Source: Candidatus Bilamarchaeum dharawalense
GTDB lineage: Archaea > Micrarchaeota > Micrarchaeia > Anstonellales > Bilamarchaeaceae
DNA length: 64,000 bases
Assembly: GCA_902386555.1 (NCBI GenBank)
Contig: CABMJJ010000007.1
Span: forward strand, 62,001 to 126,000
Direction: 5' to 3'
The notes beneath the pieces are model-generated. The model saw only the letters and a list, made by a program, of their open reading frames with translations, was not told where the DNA came from and made no database searches. This document shows, piece by piece, positions 20,426 to 29,244 of the stretch; position 1 is the first letter of the stretch, and every line of letters starts with the position of its first letter. A program made the translations under genes and the position numbers.

Positions 20426-20902
20426 CTAAATTTTCAAATCTTCTTTAAGTGGATTATACTCATAGGGCTCTCTGTAGGTATCAACAATCAAATGCGTGGT
20501 CGTTTTCTTCACAACCTTAGTTGCTTGGAATTTTCTCATTAAATTTCCAAGGTGCAATTCGTTCTTCACCCGTGCAATTATCAAAACATCATGCTCGCCA
20601 GTTATCAACAAAAATGAAACAACTTCTGGCATTTTAGCCAATGGCCGCAAAGCATCCTCCCAGCTTTTTGTCATATCAACGTCTAAAAACATCAGAGCCT
20701 GCATTCTTTTGTCGATTTTAGTAAAATCAACAACAGCAGTGTATTTCATCAATATTTTGGCTTGCTCGAGCTTTTTCAATCTCTGCAAAAGAGTATTGGG
20801 ATGAATTCGAAAACTTCGAGAGAGTTGTTTTAATTGGGTTTTGGAATTTTCAATTAGAACTGATAAAATTTTCCTATCCAACTCATCAGTAGTTTCTTTC
20901 AT
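20426..20902 (-). CDS. Lrp/AsnC-family transcriptional regulator
   Basis: DELDRKILSVLIENSKTQLKQLSRSFRIHPNTLLQRLKKLEQ HTH plus RAM domain. Confidence 0.88.
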   Translation of the reverse strand: MKETTDELDRKILSVLIENSKTQLKQLSRSFRIHPNTLLQRLKKLEQAKILMKYTAVVDFTKIDKRMQALMFLDVDMTKSWEDALRPLAKMPEVVSFLLITGEHDVLIIARVKNELHLGNLMRKFQATKVVKKTTTHLIVDTYREPYEYNPLKEDLKI

Positions 20903-21021
20903 AAAATACTTTTACACAGAAAATATTATAAAAAAGTGTGGTTAACCCTAATATTCGAATAGTAAAAATGTGGTAAAGCAAAAACAGAATAGAATTTTAA
21001 ATTAGAAAGAGAAAATGCACC

Positions 21022-21864
21022 ATGTTCCTTGTTGAATTGGCAAAACTTACGCGCTTTGAACACGCACTAATGCTTGCATTTGCTGTTTTTATCGCCGAAA
21101 CAATTGTATTTGGGTCAATACCAATTTTTACGCCAGTAATTATTCTTTCGTTGTTAATCCCAATCCTAAGCGAGATGGGATCGTTTGCCCTGAATGATTA
21201 TTTTGATATTGAAACTGATAGGAAAAACAAGAAAAAAGACAGGCCGTTGGTTAATGGGAAAATTTCACCAAAATTTGCATTGCTCTTTTCAATAATATGT
21301 CTGATCGGATCAACAGCATACGCATTTATCATTAGCAACACGATTTTCGCAATTGTTTTGATATTTAATTTGGCAGCCATACTCTATAATTGGAAAATGA
21401 AGGATCTTCCATTGGTTGGAAATATTTATATCGCATTAACCATGGCACTGCCATTTATCTTTGGGAATTTTGTCGTTTCAAACTCACTAACCACCATGGC
21501 CATAGTTTTAGCGTTGCTTGGTTTTGTGGCAGGTTTAGCCAGAGAGATAATAAAATCAGTTCAGGATATGGAAGGAGATAGAAAAGCAAGAGGATCGAAA
21601 ACCTTACCTATTGTTATTGGAAAAAAGCCGGCCATGGCCATTGCAATAATACTATATTTACTATTTATACCATTAAGCGCAGCTCCATTTCTCTTTGGAT
21701 TGAAATTCAATTTAATAGCTGCCAGTCTGATCGTACTAGCGGACATAATCATAGTATTTATCTGTTACAAAACAACAAACAATAAACTGAAATTTGCAAG
21801 AGATATGAGTTTGGTGTCGTTTTTACTGGGAATGTCTGGTCTATTTTTGGCTTCAATACTGTAA
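21022..21864 (+). CDS. UbiA-family prenyltransferase, probable (di)geranylgeranylglyceryl phosphate synthase
   Basis: NDYFDIETDRKNKKKDRPLVNGKIS and DMEGDRKARGSKTLP. Confidence 0.9.
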   Translation: MFLVELAKLTRFEHALMLAFAVFIAETIVFGSIPIFTPVIILSLLIPILSEMGSFALNDYFDIETDRKNKKKDRPLVNGKISPKFALLFSIICLIGSTAYAFIISNTIFAIVLIFNLAAILYNWKMKDLPLVGNIYIALTMALPFIFGNFVVSNSLTTMAIVLALLGFVAGLAREIIKSVQDMEGDRKARGSKTLPIVIGKKPAMAIAIILYLLFIPLSAAPFLFGLKFNLIAASLIVLADIIIVFICYKTTNNKLKFARDMSLVSFLLGMSGLFLASIL

Positions 21865-21948
21865 AAACACGTACAATTGACGAAGGCCTAACGGTGGCTT
21901 TTAAAACCTAACTGCAGTGTAAATGGTCAAATTCGAGGTGATAGTAAA

Positions 21949-22335
21949 ATGGCAAAAGAAAATAAAATGAACTACGGGCAATACGCATTCCTTGGTGGAT
22001 TTGCAATTGCTGTAATTCTCGGCCTTGCCTCAAACATGCTCGGTACTGCATTGCCTTTGGCACTTGCTGTAATGGGTTTGTTGGGTATAATTGTAGGGCT
22101 AATGAATGTAGGTGACAAAGAAGTTATGCCATTCCTCGTTGCGACCGTCGCTCTCCTCATGGTTATAGGTTCTATTAATCAGATTGTAGCTAATATGAAC
22201 ACCATAACCGGTGGAATTGTAGGTCCAGTGGGGATTTTCATTGCAAACTTCTTGAGTGCATTGTCTGCATTTGTTGCACCAGCAGCATTTGTTGTTGCAA
22301 TTAAACAGATATATGACCTTGCAAAACCAGGTTAA
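21949..22335 (+). CDS. small membrane protein
   Basis: 128 aa with several TM helices, SD-like GAGGTGA upstream. Confidence 0.75.
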   Translation: MAKENKMNYGQYAFLGGFAIAVILGLASNMLGTALPLALAVMGLLGIIVGLMNVGDKEVMPFLVATVALLMVIGSINQIVANMNTITGGIVGPVGIFIANFLSALSAFVAPAAFVVAIKQIYDLAKPG

Positions 22336-22464
22336 TTTTTTATTTATTTTCTCTTTTTTCCATTATAATTAGCATTTTAAATGTTGCCTAACGTTATAAT
22401 AACGCTTATTTAGGTAGAGTCCCTGCTGCAACATGATAGATATTGCGTCAGGGGCGAGCCTCAG

Positions 22465-22821
22465 GTGGCGTATATGAAACATGAAAAGGACAATCAGCTT
22501 CTTAGATCTCTGATAGGAGATTTATTGAAGACGGAAAAACCGCTTTGGATAAAGGTAGCCTATGAGCTTTCCAAACCAAGGCGAAAGAGGATAGAAGTGA
22601 ATCTAAGCAAGATAGATGCATTTGCAAATGATGACGAAACAATACTAGTCCCGGGTAAGGTACTTGGTTCTGGCAATGTTTCAAAGAAAGTCACTGTTGC
22701 AGCATTTTCCTTCAGTGAAAGTGCAAAGCAGCTTATCAGCATGGCTGGCGGAAAGGCAATGACCATTGAAAGCCTGAGAAAAACCAATCCAGAAGGGAAA
22801 GGTGTCACAATCATAAAGTGA
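22465..22821 (+). CDS. rpl18e: 50S ribosomal protein L18e (start possibly ATG at 22474)
   Basis: RRKRIEVNLSKID, VLGSGNVSKKVTVAAFSFSESAKQLI. Confidence 0.9.
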   Translation: MAYMKHEKDNQLLRSLIGDLLKTEKPLWIKVAYELSKPRRKRIEVNLSKIDAFANDDETILVPGKVLGSGNVSKKVTVAAFSFSESAKQLISMAGGKAMTIESLRKTNPEGKGVTIIK

Positions 22822-22822
22822 G

Positions 22823-23248
22823 TTGATATTCATGCAAGTTATTAACGGGGAAAACATGATTTTTGGAAGGCTTGCAAGCCAGATTGCAAAAAGGCTTATT
22901 AAGGGTGAAGAAGTCCACCTGATAAATGCTGAAAAATTAGTAATAGTCGGCAATCCAGAACAGATCACACAAAGATATTTAACAAAAAGAGGAATTAGAC
23001 ATAAAGGTACTCCAGAACGATCTCCAGTTTGGCCAAAGGTTCCTCACCTTCTTGTAAAAAGAATGGTAAGGGGAATGCTTCCAATGAAAAGTTCACGTGG
23101 CAAAACTGCGTTGGGAAAATTGAGAGTGCATACTGGAAATCCGAAAAGACTTGAAGTGAACACCAACATAGAAAATGCAACATTTGATGGTGTATCCAAG
23201 CATGTTACGATCTACGAGATCTGCAAGAGCATAGGTTACTCAGGTTGA
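22823..23248 (+). CDS. rplM: 50S ribosomal protein L13
   Basis: NGENMIFGRLASQIAKRL, VKRMVRGMLP; in the L18e-L13-S9-RpoN cluster. Confidence 0.92.
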   Translation: MIFMQVINGENMIFGRLASQIAKRLIKGEEVHLINAEKLVIVGNPEQITQRYLTKRGIRHKGTPERSPVWPKVPHLLVKRMVRGMLPMKSSRGKTALGKLRVHTGNPKRLEVNTNIENATFDGVSKHVTIYEICKSIGYSG

Positions 23249-23252
23249 TATC

Positions 23253-23888
23253 ATGGTTAAAGAAGAAAAAGAAAAGAAAAAAGCGGTAAAGCCAAAGAAA
23301 GTTAAGGAAGAGACAAAACCAGAAGAAAAACAAGAACCCAAACCAGTTGAAACACATAAACACGAGGAAAAACATGAACACAAAGAGTCAGTTCACGAAG
23401 TGAAACATGTTGAACACAAGCCAGAACACCATGAAGTAAAACCAGAACCAAAACCAAGAAAGAGAAAAGCAGCTGCAAAGAAACCATCCAAGAAAGTTAT
23501 GACTGCAAGAGGAAAGAGAAAGGAAAGTGTTGCTCGCGCAACCATAACCGAAGGTAAGGGTGTGATAAGAGTAAACAGCCGCAACATAACTTCGATTAAC
23601 AATTCATACGTTAGAGAAATAATCAAAGAACCATTGAGATATGTTGGACCAGAAGCAAACAACATTGACATTGCAGTTAACGTGAATGGCGGTGGAATAA
23701 TGGGCCAGGCACAGGCTGCAAGAACAGCAATAGCAAATGCACTGGTTGCCTATTTTGATGGTATGAACCTCAAGGAAAAATTCATTTCCATTGACCGTTC
23801 ATTGGTGATTGAAGACACCAGACGTGTTGAACCGAAGAAGTTCAGAGGACCGAAGGCAAGAGCCAGGTTCCAGAAATCCTACAGGTGA
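23253..23888 (+). CDS. rpsI: 30S ribosomal protein S9 with a long charged N-terminal extension
   Basis: GKRKESVARATITEGKG core and KFRGPKARARFQKSYR tail. Confidence 0.92.
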   Translation: MVKEEKEKKKAVKPKKVKEETKPEEKQEPKPVETHKHEEKHEHKESVHEVKHVEHKPEHHEVKPEPKPRKRKAAAKKPSKKVMTARGKRKESVARATITEGKGVIRVNSRNITSINNSYVREIIKEPLRYVGPEANNIDIAVNVNGGGIMGQAQAARTAIANALVAYFDGMNLKEKFISIDRSLVIEDTRRVEPKKFRGPKARARFQKSYR

Positions 23889-23902
23889 TTTTGATTTGTT
23901 TC

Positions 23903-23959
23903 GGGGGTATATCCCCCAAACCCCCTGAAAATAGGGGTTTCAAAGGGGCTTCCCCTTTG
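23903..23959 (+). repeat. three consecutive GC-rich hairpins between S9 and RpoN
   Basis: GGGGG-TATAT-CCCCC; AAACCCC/GGGGTTT; CAAAGGGG-CTT-CCCCTTTG. Confidence 0.75.
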
Positions 23960-23970
23960 AGGTGAAAAAA

Positions 23971-24165
23971 ATGGAATTTCCAGTAAGATGTTTTACCTGT
24001 GGTTCAGTCATAGGACACTTGTATGAACCATACAAGGCGTCTGTTGCTGATAAAAAACCAGAGGCAACGCTTGATGAATTAGGCGTGGATAGATATTGTT
24101 GTAGACGAATGTTCATGTCCCATGTGGACATAGTTCCAAACGTCCTTCGATATCCGCGTGTTTAA
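23971..24165 (+). CDS. rpoN: DNA-directed RNA polymerase subunit N
   Basis: MEFPVRCFTCGSVIGHLYEPYK ... RYCCRRMFMSHVD. Confidence 0.95.
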   Translation: MEFPVRCFTCGSVIGHLYEPYKASVADKKPEATLDELGVDRYCCRRMFMSHVDIVPNVLRYPRV

Positions 24166-24300
24166 TTTTTTTTATTTACGTCATTTGACATAAATTGAAA
24201 CAATGGTTTTTAAATAGTTGTATGCTATATAACTATGCAAACAAGGCGTAGTTATTAACATAGATGGGATGGAGATTGCTTACAATAGATAGGGGTATGA

Positions 24301-25806
24301 ATGGCTGTTGGAGGTATGGGAGTGGCGGGAAACGGACAAGGTCGTGATTTCAAAGGACCTACAAGATCAGATGGACCGCCGCGTATCCAAGTTGCGACTG
24401 TAACTGATATGCAAGCAGCAGTTAGAGACTACCAAGAGGACAAAGCATTGCGTTTAAGAGAACTTGCCAAAGGTCATGATCCAAAACTATTTGCACAAAC
24501 CTATGCAACCGTCAGCGCAGCAGGATTATTTGATGACTGGGTTGGAAGAGGTTACAGCAGCCACATGCGCATAACTGGCCATGATAGTGCAGTGGTAAAT
24601 CTTATTAATCAGGCATTGATGCTTCATCGACTTAGACTAGGTAATTCGGGCAGACCAATTTTCGGTAAAAATATACTGGAGATGTCAGTAGGAACCGGAT
24701 TAGTAATTGATGCAATTTTGGCTGGAATGACTCCGGATGAACGTAGGCGAATAAGATTTACAGGTAATGATCTATCAGTTGGAATGCAGGATGAAGCCAG
24801 GACTGTATTGGGTGAAAGATGCAATATCCAGTATACCCAGCAGGACATTAGAGCCATGACATTTGAAAGGAGAAAATTCCAAACTGCGATTCTATCCCAA
24901 ACGCTTCCGTTTATTACTGATCCTGAACTTTTGTATATTGAGAATACCACAGGGGGAGAAAGAAGTGAGCACAGGGCTGCAAAATTAGCAGTAATCAAAA
25001 AAGTATCTCAAATACTAAAACAATATGGTATTTTCCTAATGATTGATGAATGGCCAACCGTATTAACGAGAAGGGCAGCTGATCCAGTTGCACCTGATAT
25101 TGTTGAACGTTTTGGAGAAATATTCAGACCAATTACCGATCGTGGGACCTTTAGAGATAGAATCATGAATAATGGTCCTGCCTTACCAAGCATGCGCTTC
25201 CTGGCAGAGCTTAAAGCTAGGATAGACAAGGAACACTCCATGTACCTATTCATTTACTTTAATGATCCAGATAAGGTGGATCATAGAGATGAAAAACTAT
25301 CAGATACTGAACCACACCGACAACTTAGGGATAATGCTGTGGAAAGATTAATTCAGGCATTCAAGCTCATTGACATGCCATTTAGAGACCATCACCAACC
25401 GATAAATGGTGAAAGTGCAACCTGGGCAGAATTGGCACCCATGGGTGAAGGACCAGTATATGATTCAAGAGAGGCAAAGATTGTAGATGGTGTGCCCCAG
25501 TTCCCGAGAAATGGTAAATATAACACAGTAATTATTGCAGAAGATATGCACGTGATGGATTGTAAAACAAGATTGCGCTTTGTTAAAGAAGCAGTGGACA
25601 ACCTGAATGTTGGTGGAACACTGTTGATCGTTGACGAATGGAGCGTACCAGCAAATAGACCACACCCAGTTGGCAAGAAGCAGATGAGAGATGAAGCACT
25701 GGAATTGGTAAGGGAAAGATTGGTGTTTGAAGGTGCTCTAAGAGAATCAATAAAAGAAGGGTATAACAGTGCCATGTATGGTTATGCCTATAGAAAACGA
25801 TTCTAG
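24301..25806 (+). CDS. SAM-dependent methyltransferase-like protein, apparently two-domain
   Basis: ILEMSVGTGLVIDAIL; two related segments ending YGIFLMIDEWP and GGTLLIVDEWS. Confidence 0.72.
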   Translation: MAVGGMGVAGNGQGRDFKGPTRSDGPPRIQVATVTDMQAAVRDYQEDKALRLRELAKGHDPKLFAQTYATVSAAGLFDDWVGRGYSSHMRITGHDSAVVNLINQALMLHRLRLGNSGRPIFGKNILEMSVGTGLVIDAILAGMTPDERRRIRFTGNDLSVGMQDEARTVLGERCNIQYTQQDIRAMTFERRKFQTAILSQTLPFITDPELLYIENTTGGERSEHRAAKLAVIKKVSQILKQYGIFLMIDEWPTVLTRRAADPVAPDIVERFGEIFRPITDRGTFRDRIMNNGPALPSMRFLAELKARIDKEHSMYLFIYFNDPDKVDHRDEKLSDTEPHRQLRDNAVERLIQAFKLIDMPFRDHHQPINGESATWAELAPMGEGPVYDSREAKIVDGVPQFPRNGKYNTVIIAEDMHVMDCKTRLRFVKEAVDNLNVGGTLLIVDEWSVPANRPHPVGKKQMRDEALELVRERLVFEGALRESIKEGYNSAMYGYAYRKRF

Positions 25807-26288
25807 TCCTTTGAAGGTAGCACTGAAGATAGTGGATTGAATTGGAAACTCTCCTTATAGGTAATTAGCACAAGATAGCTGGTTGTTCTTAAAACAGACT
25901 CCTGTGTTTGCACAATTCGCAATACACGTACAAGATCGTCCCTGTTCTTTGCTTTGACAACAGCAATGCAGTCAGCACCACCAGTAACAGCGTATAGGGA
26001 TTGAATTTCTGGCAACTCAGCTACTTCTTCTAAAAGTTTTTCATTCTCAAGACCACTTTTTTTTATCTTGATCATGACCACTGCGTGCATATCATAGCCA
26101 AGAGACTTGAAATCAATATCTGCATGATACTTGCGGATGATCTTGGATTTTTCCAAACGCTTTATTCTTTGTAAAAGAGTATTAGGATGCATTCTAAGTT
26201 TCTGGGCTAGCTCTCTCATTGGTCTCTTGCAATCATTTCTCAATTCTCTGAGTATTAATAGGTCAACAGTATCGATTTTATTTTTCAT
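25803..26288 (-). CDS. Lrp/AsnC-family transcriptional regulator
   Basis: DTVDLLILRELRNDCKRPMRELAQKLRMHPNTLLQRIKRLEKSK. Confidence 0.88.
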   Translation of the reverse strand: MKNKIDTVDLLILRELRNDCKRPMRELAQKLRMHPNTLLQRIKRLEKSKIIRKYHADIDFKSLGYDMHAVVMIKIKKSGLENEKLLEEVAELPEIQSLYAVTGGADCIAVVKAKNRDDLVRVLRIVQTQESVLRTTSYLVLITYKESFQFNPLSSVLPSKD

Positions 26289-26527
26289 AGCATCACCATT
26301 TTTGTTGTATAATAACAGAATACGCTTTTTTCCTCCCAGGATTTTGTTATTAAAAACAATTTTATTATTTTATTTTATGTATTTTACCATTTAAATAGGT
26401 TGGTATTTTATTGGTAGAACGATATAGAGAGTATATTAAAACCTTCCATATCAAAACGAATTCTACAAGTTTCGGGGCCGTGAGGTAACCTGGTATCCTG
26501 CAAGCTTGGGGTGCTTGTTATCTGAGT

Positions 26528-26590
26528 CGCACCTTTTTGAAAAAAAGGTGCGCCAAAAACGGGCTGTTGAAAAACCCTCTCGGGTTTTTG
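26528..26590 (+). repeat. dispersed hairpin element, copy inside tRNA-Pro
   Basis: CGCACCTTTTTGAAAAAAAGGTGCG + CCAAAAACGGGCTGTTG. Confidence 0.65.
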
Positions 26591-26619
26591 GTGAAAACCG
26601 TTTTTTGCTTTCGAGCAAA

Positions 26620-26666
26620 AAACTAGCAAGTCGGTTTTTTGCGCGCTTTTTTACAAAAAAAGCGCA
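26620..26666 (-). repeat. dispersed hairpin element, inverted copy inside tRNA-Pro
   Basis: On the minus strand GCGCTTTTTTTGTAAAAAAGCGCGCAAAAAACCGACTTG. Confidence 0.6.
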
Positions 26667-26728
26667 GAAATTCAAACTTCTCAACTACAAATTCCTGCGG
26701 TTGAGGGGAGTATATCTCAGCGGCCCCA

Positions 26729-26780
26729 CACACTTTTTTAGAAAAAGAGTGTGGCAAAAAAACTGGTTGTATAAACCAGC
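26729..26780 (+). repeat. dispersed hairpin element abutting the 3' end of tRNA-Pro
   Basis: CACACTTTTTTAGAAAAAGAGTGTG + GCAAAAAAACTGGTTGTATAAACCAG. Confidence 0.65.
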
Positions 26781-26786
26781 GGTTTT

Positions 26787-26856
26787 GCGCCCTCGCACTT
26801 GTTGCAACGCAACAAGGCGCACGTTGAACTTCGTTCAATGTTGTTCCCAAAAGGGC
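26787..26856 (+). repeat. structured intergenic element, type 2, copy 2
   Basis: GCCCT/AGGGC outer stem; CTTGTTGC-AAC-GCAACAAG; GGCGCA; TTGAAC-TTC-GTTCAA; same layout as 7053-7133. Confidence 0.6.
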
Positions 26857-26885
26857 AAACAAACCAAATCAGGAGGATTGAAAAT

Positions 26886-27536
26886 ATGACAACAGAAAAA
26901 ACTGGATTGCCTGTCAAACAGGAGATTTTTCTTGAGGCCGGTGTACACATCGGAACCAAGATAAGAACAAGCGATATGAGAGAGTATATCTTCAAAAGAA
27001 GAGATGACGGTCTTTACATACTCGACTTGAGGAAAAGTGCTGAAAGACTAGTGAGTGCAGCCAAAATTATATCAAAGTACAAACCAGAAGAGGTTTGTGT
27101 GGTTGCTTCTCGTGTTTATTCCAGCAATCCTGCAAGCAAATTTGCAGAATTAAGCGGAGTAACTTTGGTTAAAGGCCGATTTGTACCTGGAACCATGACC
27201 AATATGAATGTGAGGGGTTTTATGGAACCAAAAATAGTTATGGTCTGTGATCCAAAGGGTGAACACGAAGCACTGGTTGAATGTGCAAAGAACGGTGTTC
27301 CGGTTATTGCACTCTGTGATACGGATAATGAGACCAAATTTGTGGATCATATCATCCCAATAAACAACAAGGGAAAACGATCCTTGGCTCTGATTTTCTA
27401 CATTCTCTCAAGAGAAGTGATGATGGCTCAGGGTAAGATTAAATCCTACGAAGAATTTACCCATGATCTGAATTACTTTGAACAAATGCTTACTGTTGAA
27501 GAACCAGAACAGCCAGTGGAAGAAGAAAAAAAATAA
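26886..27536 (+). CDS. rpsB: 30S ribosomal protein S2
   Basis: FLEAGVHIGTKIRTSDMREYIFKRRDDGLYILDLRK; ATG preceded by AGGAGG. Confidence 0.93.
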   Translation: MTTEKTGLPVKQEIFLEAGVHIGTKIRTSDMREYIFKRRDDGLYILDLRKSAERLVSAAKIISKYKPEEVCVVASRVYSSNPASKFAELSGVTLVKGRFVPGTMTNMNVRGFMEPKIVMVCDPKGEHEALVECAKNGVPVIALCDTDNETKFVDHIIPINNKGKRSLALIFYILSREVMMAQGKIKSYEEFTHDLNYFEQMLTVEEPEQPVEEEKK

Positions 27537-27547
27537 TTTCTATTTTT

Positions 27548-28840
27548 TTATTTTGTTTGATTTACCTCATAGGCAATTTTACAGGCTTCCTGTGCATAGG
27601 CCTCGGAAATTTTATCACAGATGGACACATCTTTTTCTAGTTTGGCGGCCTCGTTGAAGCATTTATTTGACCAGTCGGGTAGTAAAACATCTGCGCAGTA
27701 GTGCCAATCCAAATTGGCATTGGAATAGATGATCACACCCTGGTAACAGATTTTCCTATTGGCAAGATCATTGGATGGTATGTAGTTGCATGCAGCAGCA
27801 TTCCCATATTTTTTTGCATATTCAAAAATACATTGGAAACGACTGCTATCGGCAAGAAGATGAATGTTGGCACAGCCCTCCAGATTTCCAGTGGTAAGAG
27901 CGTAATGGGTGTAACAGGCCCATCTTTGATCAAGTTCAAGGGCATTGCAAATGGTTAGATCGTCCTTGGTTACAGCAAAATAGGAATAGCAATCAAGTGC
28001 ATAGGGGCTTTCAAGATCCTGGATTTGATCGCAGGACGAGTAATCATTTTTGTAGATGCTGTAAAGCTGGTAGCAATAATCCTGCTGTGCATCTTTTGGA
28101 AGTGTTGCACACTGGTCATTGGAATTGACAACTGAGAGACATGCTTTGGAGATAACAGTTTCAGATATTTGTGAGCAGGTGGATGCAGATTTTTTAGTTA
28201 TACTATAATTAAGTAAACATTCATCGTTGGATTTGCACTTTGATGGGTCTGATGTTTTTATTGCTTGACAAAGATCTGGATAGGGATCACCATAGCAGGA
28301 ATCAACTTTTATTTTGCACTCCATGATGCCCTCATTAAGAAGAAGATCGCAGAGAAGAGCATTTTGATCAGCCATGGCAAAGTGGGTAACACAATCTTTT
28401 TTCTTTGAATTAGCGGTTATTAGCTTACAGGCATCGATGGAACTGTTGGCAAAATGTTCAAAGCACATTTGAGCGAGAGTAGCATTAAGCAAGGATAAAC
28501 ACAGTGTATGACTATTTTCACTTATGGCTTTTGTGTAAATACAATCTTCAGTAGTGCAGTTAATTGGCACCGTGGTTTGGTTGGTTAGGTTTGAGTTATT
28601 GGAATTATTAGGGGGGATAATAATAGGATTATCAGGAGACTTTTGATTTAGAATGTAAAGAAGAGCCCCACCAAAAACAAGAATCAAAATCAATAGAATA
28701 GCTATGGCCACGACGGTTCCAGAACCTTCATCTTTTTTCTTGAAACGATAGGGTCCCTTCTTGGACGGATTGGATATTGCCAATGGTAATAGGGGTTCAT
28801 CCTCTTTTTTCTTGAATTTGTAGGGTTTGGTCTGGGCCAT
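27548..28840 (-). CDS. membrane-anchored Cys-rich repeat protein
   Basis: Cytoplasmic N-terminus, one TM (VVAIAILLILILVFGGALLYIL), extracellular domain with regularly spaced Cys. Confidence 0.75.
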   Translation of the reverse strand: MAQTKPYKFKKKEDEPLLPLAISNPSKKGPYRFKKKDEGSGTVVAIAILLILILVFGGALLYILNQKSPDNPIIIPPNNSNNSNLTNQTTVPINCTTEDCIYTKAISENSHTLCLSLLNATLAQMCFEHFANSSIDACKLITANSKKKDCVTHFAMADQNALLCDLLLNEGIMECKIKVDSCYGDPYPDLCQAIKTSDPSKCKSNDECLLNYSITKKSASTCSQISETVISKACLSVVNSNDQCATLPKDAQQDYCYQLYSIYKNDYSSCDQIQDLESPYALDCYSYFAVTKDDLTICNALELDQRWACYTHYALTTGNLEGCANIHLLADSSRFQCIFEYAKKYGNAAACNYIPSNDLANRKICYQGVIIYSNANLDWHYCADVLLPDWSNKCFNEAAKLEKDVSICDKISEAYAQEACKIAYEVNQTK

Positions 28841-29166
28841 GCAAGTATCACTAAGTGAAGATTTAAAAACGAAATTTTATTTGGGCACCTACAGAGGAGA
28901 TTCAAAAATGACCTCGGTGTCGAATAAAATGAGGTTGGGAAGGGACCTCGTAAAGAACGCTGCAACATTAGTTTGTGTCGCGAACGTCGTGACATTCGCA
29001 ACCTGATCCCTTCCATTTGATTGGAGAAGGAGAGTTTTTGTGTCTTTGATTTCTAGAGGAAAAAATTCAGGTATATAAAGTTTTATAACTCTAAAGATTT
29101 CCTCCGATTTGGAGATTAAGAGTGGGAGGCGAGATGGAGCCCTTGGGTGTACCATCTCCCTTCTTT

Positions 29167-29225
29167 CCTACCTTTTAGGAAGAGGTAGGACCAAAACGTT
29201 CTGGTTAATTTTTGATTAAAAACTA
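29167..29225 (+). repeat. dispersed hairpin element
   Basis: CCTACCTTTTAGGAAGAGGTAGG + ACCAAAACGTTCTGGTT. Confidence 0.65.
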
Positions 29226-29244
29226 ATTTTTACGAGGTAAAAAC

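Larger units (their letters stand above)
26474..26728 (+). tRNA. tRNA-Pro(GGG) with a large interruption of the T-arm/T-loop (26527-26714 includes a candidate internal TTCAAA exon at 26671-26676)
   Basis: Acceptor GGGGCCG/CGGCCCC plus A73; D-arm AGGTAACCTGGTATCCT; anticodon arm CAAGC-TTGGGGT-GCTTG; T-stem halves CTGAG (26522) and CTCAG (26716). Confidence 0.8.

Noticed and set aside
26506-26889. 127-aa ORF (+)
   Set aside because: Runs through the interrupted tRNA-Pro and hairpin elements; low-complexity Lys/Phe artefact.
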